From the NCBI RefSeq assembly GCF_030345695.1, contig NZ_JAUASV010000028.1, forward strand, positions 1 to 36,189: a DNA stretch of 36,189 nucleotides, given 5' to 3'. The stretch is from Galbitalea sp. SE-J8 (GTDB lineage Bacteria; Actinomycetota; Actinomycetes; Actinomycetales; Microbacteriaceae). A program made the position numbers and the translations under genes. Positions 31,822 to 36,189 of the stretch are shown here, in pieces (position 1 is the stretch's first letter; every line of letters begins with the position of its first letter). A model generated the notes under the pieces. That model had not been told where the DNA came from. It saw only the letters and a program-made list of their open reading frames with translations, and made no database searches.

Positions 31822-32951
31822 GACCGGGCCCCCGGCTTGTGCGCGACCGGCGCGATCGCATCCGTTCCGCCCCGGGCGAGGTCGCGATCGACCCGGCGTC
31901 GCGAGATCGTCCGCTCGATGCGCGTGAGCAGCGGGGCCTGTGCGGCGAGGAAGACGATCATGAGCGCGAGCACCGTCGACCCGATCTCCCGCGGCACGCC
32001 GAGCACGATCTGCAGCCCGTTGACGGCGCCGACGGTGATGCCGGCGTAGAACACGCCGACGAGGCCGGCGCCGAGCGCGGTCGTGCCGCCCAGGATGGCC
32101 GCCGTGAGGCCGGTGAGGCCGGTGCCGTCGGAGAAGCCCTCGATGACGCGGTAGTTGGTGCCGAGCACCTGCACTCCGCCGCCCAGTCCGGCGAGCGCAC
32201 CGCCGACGAGGCCCGCCCGCAGCACGCTCCCGACGCTCGACATGCCCGAGTAGCGGGCGAACGCGATGGCCTCGCCGCTCATCCGCTGCTCGTATCCGGC
32301 CGTCGTGCGGCCGAGGTAGAACCAGACGAGCACGCACGCGACGACCGCGAGCACGAACGCGACGCCGAACTTCGTCGACACGTCGAACACCGGCAGCCGC
32401 GCCGACTCGTGGATGGCGTGCGTGTAGCCGACCGTGGACGCCTCGGCACGCAGCGGGTAGTTGACCAGGAAGTCGAGCAGGAGGCCGGCGATCGCGTTGA
32501 GGACGATCGTGATGATGAGCTCGTTGACCGCGAGGAAGGCCTTGAGCAGGGCGGGGACGACCCCCCAGAGCGCGCCGACCGCGGCCGCCGCGGCGAGGCA
32601 CACCACCGGGTCGAGGCCCGCGGGCAGCACGATGCCGTAGCCGGCGACGGCCGCGGCCAGTCCGCCGAGCGCGTACTGGCCCTCCTGCCCGATGCTGAAC
32701 AGGCCGGTGCGCAGCGAGACGACGGCGCCGAGGGCGCAGAAGATGATGGGCGAGGCGAGGGCGAGCGAGCCGCCCAGGTTGCAGTAGTCCGCGCCGCAGC
32801 TGAACCCGGCCTGGATGACGGTGCTCGCCGCGTCGACGGGCGAGCGGCCCAGCGCGGCCACGAGCACCGCCCCGACGACGAGCGCGACGAGCACGGCCGT
32901 GAGCGGCAGGCCGACCCGGCGGAGGATGCGCTCGACCCGCTCGCGATTCAT
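31818..32951 (-). CDS. ABC transporter permease A, nucleoside/simple-sugar type
   Basis: 377 residues from ATG at 32951. After a short basic start (MNRERVERILRRVG) there are about 10 membrane helices; FCALGAVVSLRTGLFSIGQEGQYALGGLAAA, AVNELIITIVLNAIAGLLLDFLVNYPLR and GLTGLTAAILGGTTALGAGLVGV are the YufP-like blocks. It has two cysteines (FSCGADYCNLG) in an outer loop that might form a disulphide. The GTG at 32987 would extend the protein by 12 residues but has no support; GACAAT (32959-32964) lies 7 bases before the ATG as a leaderless -10. First gene of the eight-gene operon. Confidence 0.93.
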   Translation of the reverse strand: MNRERVERILRRVGLPLTAVLVALVVGAVLVAALGRSPVDAASTVIQAGFSCGADYCNLGGSLALASPIIFCALGAVVSLRTGLFSIGQEGQYALGGLAAAVAGYGIVLPAGLDPVVCLAAAAAVGALWGVVPALLKAFLAVNELIITIVLNAIAGLLLDFLVNYPLRAEASTVGYTHAIHESARLPVFDVSTKFGVAFVLAVVACVLVWFYLGRTTAGYEQRMSGEAIAFARYSGMSSVGSVLRAGLVGGALAGLGGGVQVLGTNYRVIEGFSDGTGLTGLTAAILGGTTALGAGLVGVFYAGITVGAVNGLQIVLGVPREIGSTVLALMIVFLAAQAPLLTRIERTISRRRVDRDLARGGTDAIAPVAHKPGARS

Positions 32952-32958
32952 GTGCTCG

Positions 32959-33021
32959 ATTGTCACGGGCGCGTGTTGCAAATTCACACACCTGGCGTTT
33001 CGCGTGTGTTACAAATTCACA
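32959..33021 (-). promoter_or_regulatory. Operon promoter with two 16-bp operator repeats
   Basis: GTGTTGCAAATTCACA (32973-32988) and GTGTTACAAATTCACA (33006-33021) differ at one base and are 33 bp apart, about three helical turns, so both face the same side of the DNA. On the minus strand GACAAT (32959-32964) is the likely -10; the nearer repeat then covers its -35 region. This is the arrangement expected of a repressor site, most likely bound by the DeoR protein of the same operon. The AT-rich repeats stand out strongly here. Confidence 0.75.
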
Positions 33022-33200
33022 TTGCCGTGATCGCGCGCGGGATGCGGATGTCGGTGGTCGCGCGCAGACTGGACGCACCTCATCCGCTGGCCCGATTCCG
33101 CGGACGCAGGAATACCGGCGGCGCCGCGAGCGCTGCACCCCATCACGGCCCGCGGCTCCCGCGGCCCGCCCATCCCTATCGACGATCCGAGGACTCCGCT

Positions 33201-34685
33201 GTGTCGCAGACCGCCCCGACCGCCTCCATCCCCATCCAGGACGGCGCCGCAGCGTCGACCGCCGCCCGCAACCGCCTCGCGATCACGATCCTGCTCGTCT
33301 CGACGTTCGTCGTGATCCTCAACGAGACGATCATGAGCGTCGCGCTGCCGACCCTCAAACAGGACCTGCAGATCTCCGAGAGCGCCGGCCAGTGGCTGAC
33401 CACGGCGTTCCTGCTGACGACCGCCGTGGTCATCCCGATCACCGGCTGGTTGCTGCTGCGCTTCTCGACCCGCCCGGTGTTCATCGCCGCGATGGCGCTG
33501 TTCACGGCCGGCACGGCGATCGCCGCGATCGCGCCCGGGTTCACGGTGCTGCTCGTCGGCCGGGTCGTGCAGGCCAGCGGAACGGCGATCATGATGCCGC
33601 TGCTGTTCACGACCGTGCTCACCCTCGTGCCGGAGGCGAGCCGCGGCCGCGTCATGGGCAACATCTCGATCGTCATCTCGGTCGCCCCCGCGCTCGGCCC
33701 GACGATCTCCGGCGTCGTGCTCCAGACCCTCGGCTGGCGCTGGATGTTCATCGTCGTGCTGCCGTTCGCGATCGCGGCCCTCGTGCTGGGCGCCGCGCGC
33801 ATCCCGAACGTGAACGAGCCGGGCCGCGCGCCGCTCGACGTGCCGAGCGTCGTGATCTCGGCCTTCACGTTCGGCGGCCTCGTCTACGGCCTGAGCGAGG
33901 CCGGGCTGGTCTCCAGCGGGCAGGCGCCCGCGAGCCTCGTCGTCGGCCCGCTCGTCGTCGCCGTGATCGCGCTCGTGCTCTTCATCGGACGCCAGCTGCG
34001 GCTACAGCGCACGGATGCCGCCCTGCTCGACCTGCGCACGTTCCGGTCGCGCACGTTCGCGGTCTCGATGGGCATGGCCGTCGTCGCGATGATGTCGATG
34101 TTCGGCGCGCTCGTGCTGCTGCCGCTCTACCTCGGCTACGTACTGCGGGTGCCGGAGATCGTCATCGGGCTCGCGGTGCTGCCCGGCGGCCTCGTGCTCG
34201 GGCTGCTGGCGCCGTTCGTCGGCCGGCTCTACGACCGGGTCGGACCCCGTCCGCTCGTCATCGCCGGGTCGATCGCCGCGAGCTCCGCGCTCTGGCTGAT
34301 GGCGACGCTCCTCGGCCTCGACAGCCCGCTCGCGCTCGTCGTCGGGCTGCACGTGCTGCTGTTCGTCGGCCTCGCGCTCATGTTCACGCCGCTGTTCACG
34401 GCGGGGCTCGGCTCGATCCCGCCGCACCTGTACTCGCACGGCAGCGCGATCCTCGGCACCATCCAGCAGGTCGCCGGCGCCGCGGGCGTCGCCGTGTTCG
34501 TCACGGTGCTCGCGGGCTTCGCGGGCGACACCTCGCACGGCGTCGCCGACGTGGCGACGTACGCGCAGGGCATCAACGCCGCCTTCCTCGTGGGCGCGGT
34601 GCTGTCGATCGCGACGATCGTGCTGGCGTTCTTCCTCAAGCGGCCCGTTCCCGCCGAGGGCGGGGCGCCGGTGGTCGCCCACTAG
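33201..34685 (+). CDS. MFS drug/solute exporter, DHA2 type
   Basis: 494 residues from GTG at 33201, with GAGGA 8 bases upstream. Membrane helices begin at LAITILLVSTFVVILNETIMSVALPTLKQDL, the DHA2 (EmrB/QacA) opening, and continue through GRVVQASGTAIMMPLL, RGRVMGNISIVISVAPALGPTISGVV (motif C) and the symmetric second half. About 12-14 helices are expected. It would export a drug or metabolite using the proton gradient; the substrate is unknown. It is divergent from the operon with a 249-base gap, and convergent with the DUF4232 gene. A very long frame beginning at 31839 contains it but starts far upstream in another gene. Confidence 0.93.
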   Translation: MSQTAPTASIPIQDGAAASTAARNRLAITILLVSTFVVILNETIMSVALPTLKQDLQISESAGQWLTTAFLLTTAVVIPITGWLLLRFSTRPVFIAAMALFTAGTAIAAIAPGFTVLLVGRVVQASGTAIMMPLLFTTVLTLVPEASRGRVMGNISIVISVAPALGPTISGVVLQTLGWRWMFIVVLPFAIAALVLGAARIPNVNEPGRAPLDVPSVVISAFTFGGLVYGLSEAGLVSSGQAPASLVVGPLVVAVIALVLFIGRQLRLQRTDAALLDLRTFRSRTFAVSMGMAVVAMMSMFGALVLLPLYLGYVLRVPEIVIGLAVLPGGLVLGLLAPFVGRLYDRVGPRPLVIAGSIAASSALWLMATLLGLDSPLALVVGLHVLLFVGLALMFTPLFTAGLGSIPPHLYSHGSAILGTIQQVAGAAGVAVFVTVLAGFAGDTSHGVADVATYAQGINAAFLVGAVLSIATIVLAFFLKRPVPAEGGAPVVAH

Positions 34686-34687
34686 AC

Positions 34688-34787
34688 GCGGCCCGCGTGC
34701 GTCGCGGCCGACGTCACCCAGCTCAGCCGGCCGCACCCCGGCGGCCCGCGTGCGTCGCGGCCGACGTCACCCAGCTCAGCCGGCCGC
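34688..34787. repeat. 47-bp direct repeat, each copy with a hairpin
   Basis: Bases 34688-34734 and 34741-34787 are identical. Each copy has GCGGCCG and CGGCCGC arms around 17 bases (34704-34734 and 34757-34787). They lie between the convergent MFS and DUF4232 genes, and the second copy contains the DUF4232 stop codon, so the segment appears to be a duplicated gene end, and may act as a tandem terminator. Confidence 0.9.
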
Positions 34788-35426
34788 GACGGGTGCGACC
34801 GTCATCCACGGCGTCGTCGAGTCGCAGGCCGGAACGTCGGCGGCGGCGAGCACGCCGACGAACGAGTGCGGCGGGTACACCCGGTAGCCGTCGCCCTCGA
34901 CGACCGGGCAGGCGTCGCCGAGCGGACCGCCACCGCCCGCGATGTTGACGCTGCGCAGGCGCGCGATCGCGATGCCGCCGTGCGCCGCGAGCGTCACGGG
35001 CGACGGCTCGCCGGCCGGCTCGCGGTCGGCCGGAACGCCGAGCTGCTCGCCGTCGCCGCCCACGACGCTCACGCCCGGATAGCCGGCGAGCACGCAGTCG
35101 GCGGCGCCGGTGTTCGTGAGGACGATGTCGGAGTACACCGAGCCCGCGGCCGCGTCGCCCGGGCGCACGCTCACGGCGAGCACCGCGTCCGCGCACTGGC
35201 CGTCGGGCGCGTCGGGGTCGACGCTCGACGGCGCGGACGGCGTCGGCGACCCGTCGGACGCGCCCGGCGAGCCCGGCGCACTCGAGCCCGGCGCGGTCGA
35301 GCCCGGCGCGGTCGAGGTGCCGCCGGTGCCGTCGCCGGACGAGCATCCGGCGAGCAGCCCCAGCACGGCGCCGGAGCCGAGCACGACGGAGGCGAGCAGC
35401 ACGGGCACGGGAGCGGAGCGGGCCAT
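34776..35426 (-). CDS. DUF4232 secreted lipoprotein
   Basis: 216 residues from ATG at 35426. MARSAPVPVLLASVVLGSGAVLGLLAGCSSGDG is a lipoprotein signal with lipobox LAGC. A low-complexity linker of TAPGS and SPGAS units follows to about residue 70, then the DUF4232 domain: CADAVLAVSVRPGDAAAGSVYSDIVLTNTG, then CVLAGYPGVSVVGGDG, VTLAAHGGIAIARL, and CPVVEGDGYRVYPP. Four cysteines could form disulphides outside the cell. Function unknown. TACCGT (35434-35439) lies 7 bases before the ATG, a leaderless pattern. The longer frame upstream to 35717 is rejected since the signal peptide begins here. Confidence 0.88.
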   Translation of the reverse strand: MARSAPVPVLLASVVLGSGAVLGLLAGCSSGDGTGGTSTAPGSTAPGSSAPGSPGASDGSPTPSAPSSVDPDAPDGQCADAVLAVSVRPGDAAAGSVYSDIVLTNTGAADCVLAGYPGVSVVGGDGEQLGVPADREPAGEPSPVTLAAHGGIAIARLRSVNIAGGGGPLGDACPVVEGDGYRVYPPHSFVGVLAAADVPACDSTTPWMTVAPVAAG

Positions 35427-35521
35427 GGCCGCGACGGTACGCGCGGGGGCGGGGGCAGCGCGCCCGCCCCGATGACCCACAGAGCGCTCACCGATCGCGC
35501 GCAGGACGTTGCCAGGTCGCC

Positions 35522-35541
35522 GCACACCTGCCACGGTGTGC
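35522..35541 (+). promoter_or_regulatory. Inverted repeat in promoter of the right-edge gene
   Basis: GCACAC (35522-35527) and GTGTGC (35536-35541) face each other across 8 bases, and CACGGT (35532-35537) is a possible -10 placed 6 bases before the ATG at 35544. The overlap would suit a repressor site, but the repeat is short. Confidence 0.3.
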
Positions 35542-35543
35542 AC

Positions 35544-36189
35544 ATGCTCGCTGACGTCGCGACCGAGCTGTACGGACTGACGCCCGACCGGTTCACGGCC
35601 GAGCGCAACCGCCGGGCGGGCGAGCTGCGCGGCTCCGACCGGGCGCTCGCCGACGCGGTGCGAGCGCTGCCGAAGCCCTCGACCTCCGCGTGGCTCGTCG
35701 ACATGCTCGTGCGCCACCGGCCGCCGCTCGTGGCGGAGCTGCTCGCCCTCGGCGCGGCGATGCGCGAGGCGCAGGCGGACCTCGACGAGGTGACGCTACG
35801 GCGCCTCGGCCACGACCGCCGCCCGCTCGTCGGCGCGATCGCGCGGGAGGGTCTCGCGGTCGCCGAGCAGCTCGGCCACCCGGTCGGCGCGGGCGCTGCG
35901 GCGGAGGTCGAGGCGACCCTGCAGGCGGCGCTCGCGGATGCGGACGCGGCATCCGCCGTCGCCTCCGGCCTCCTGGTGCGGGCGCTCGCGCCGGGCGGAT
36001 TCGATCGCGTCGACCTCGACGGCGCGGTCGCCGTGCCGGGCGTCGTCGGCCCGGGTGCCGCCGGCGCGGGCGCTGATGCCGATGCCGGCGCCGGCGGGGC
36101 GAGCGCGGCATCCGCTCGCGAAGCGGCGGCCCGCGCCGCGCGGGCCGCCCGGGACGCCCAGCGCGCGGCCGACCGGGCGGAGCGCGCCG
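35544..36189 (+). CDS. Ala/Arg-rich hypothetical protein, cut by right edge
   Basis: Open from ATG at 35544 with no stop to the window end, at least 215 codons. It begins MLADVATELYGLTPDRFTAERNRRAGELRGSDRALADAVRALPKPSTSAWLVDMLVRHRPPLV, followed by helical Ala-rich repeats and, near the edge, EAAARAARAARDAQRAADRAERA, a likely coiled coil. I recall similar actinobacterial proteins with the KPSxSAW motif, always hypothetical; the function is unknown. No signal peptide or membrane helix. A Gly/Ala/Asp low-complexity linker lies near residues 168-190. Confidence 0.75.
   Translation, partial: MLADVATELYGLTPDRFTAERNRRAGELRGSDRALADAVRALPKPSTSAWLVDMLVRHRPPLVAELLALGAAMREAQADLDEVTLRRLGHDRRPLVGAIAREGLAVAEQLGHPVGAGAAAEVEATLQAALADADAASAVASGLLVRALAPGGFDRVDLDGAVAVPGVVGPGAAGAGADADAGAGGASAASAREAAARAARAARDAQRAADRAERA

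Noticed and set aside
31839-34685. 948-codon plus-strand frame
   Set aside because: Its first 450 codons lie antisense to the permease A gene and are Arg/Glu/Asp-rich noise; only the part from 33201 is the MFS gene.
1-36189. Mobile elements, CRISPR arrays, tRNA or rRNA genes
   Set aside because: No transposase, integrase, phage gene, regularly spaced repeat array or RNA gene signature other than the TPP riboswitch was seen on either strand.

Overview
The window is very GC-rich (well over 65 % by eye), with codons ending almost always in G or C, frequent GTG starts, many 4-base start/stop overlaps and many genes that appear to be read from leaderless transcripts. Together with an Rv2578c-type radical SAM protein, a TIGR03086 protein, an F420-type oxidoreductase, DUF3097 and a TreX-TreY-TreZ cluster, this points to a high-GC actinobacterium. 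The abundant GGATGC/GCATCC hexamer and the gene style suggest Microbacteriaceae, but that is a guess from style, not a computed placement. No rRNA, tRNA, CRISPR array, transposase or phage gene was found. No stretch longer than 300 bases lacks a gene.

Layout. 1-2440 (minus): a TPP-riboswitch-controlled ECF transporter operon, ykoE-ykoD-ykoC, for a thiamine-related compound; ykoC runs off the left edge. 2464-4589 (plus): a GAF histidine kinase and LuxR-type response regulator resembling DevS/DevR, divergent from the thiamine operon with closely packed promoters. 4623-4704: a perfect 82-bp palindrome between convergent genes. 4722-6238 (minus): a DUF1697 protein and a family 2 glycosyltransferase. 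6390-12675 (plus): glgX(treX)-treY-treZ, which converts glycogen-type alpha-glucan to trehalose. 12771-17050 (plus): YceI, a radical SAM protein with a LexA-type SOS box over its promoter, a TIGR03086 protein and an acyl-CoA ligase. 17068-17143: a second copy of the palindromic element. 17134-20787 (minus): DUF3097, a TetR plus F420-oxidoreductase pair with an operator, and a large methyltransferase. 20893-23629: small genes (conserved hypothetical, VOC, antibiotic-biosynthesis-monooxygenase-like, FBP zinc finger, hypothetical, GNAT).

23685-32951 (minus) is the most interesting region. It is an apparent eight-gene operon: two nucleoside/sugar-type ABC permeases, a BMP-family lipoprotein, a double ATPase, a MtaD/SAH-deaminase-like amidohydrolase, a DeoR repressor, a BtpA-family TIM-barrel protein and an FGGY kinase. 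Its promoter carries two near-identical 16-bp repeats 33 bp apart. The set looks like import, processing, phosphorylation and regulation of an unidentified nucleoside-like or sugar-containing compound. The amidohydrolase appears to lack the usual proton-shuttling glutamate, and no recognisable nucleosidase or phosphorylase is encoded. 33201-36189: a DHA2-type MFS exporter, a 47-bp duplicated intergenic segment, a DUF4232 lipoprotein and an alanine-rich open gene cut by the right edge.

Start sites were chosen by ribosome-binding sites, family alignment from memory, or a -10-like hexamer 6-8 bases before the start codon. All family names come from motif recognition without database searches.
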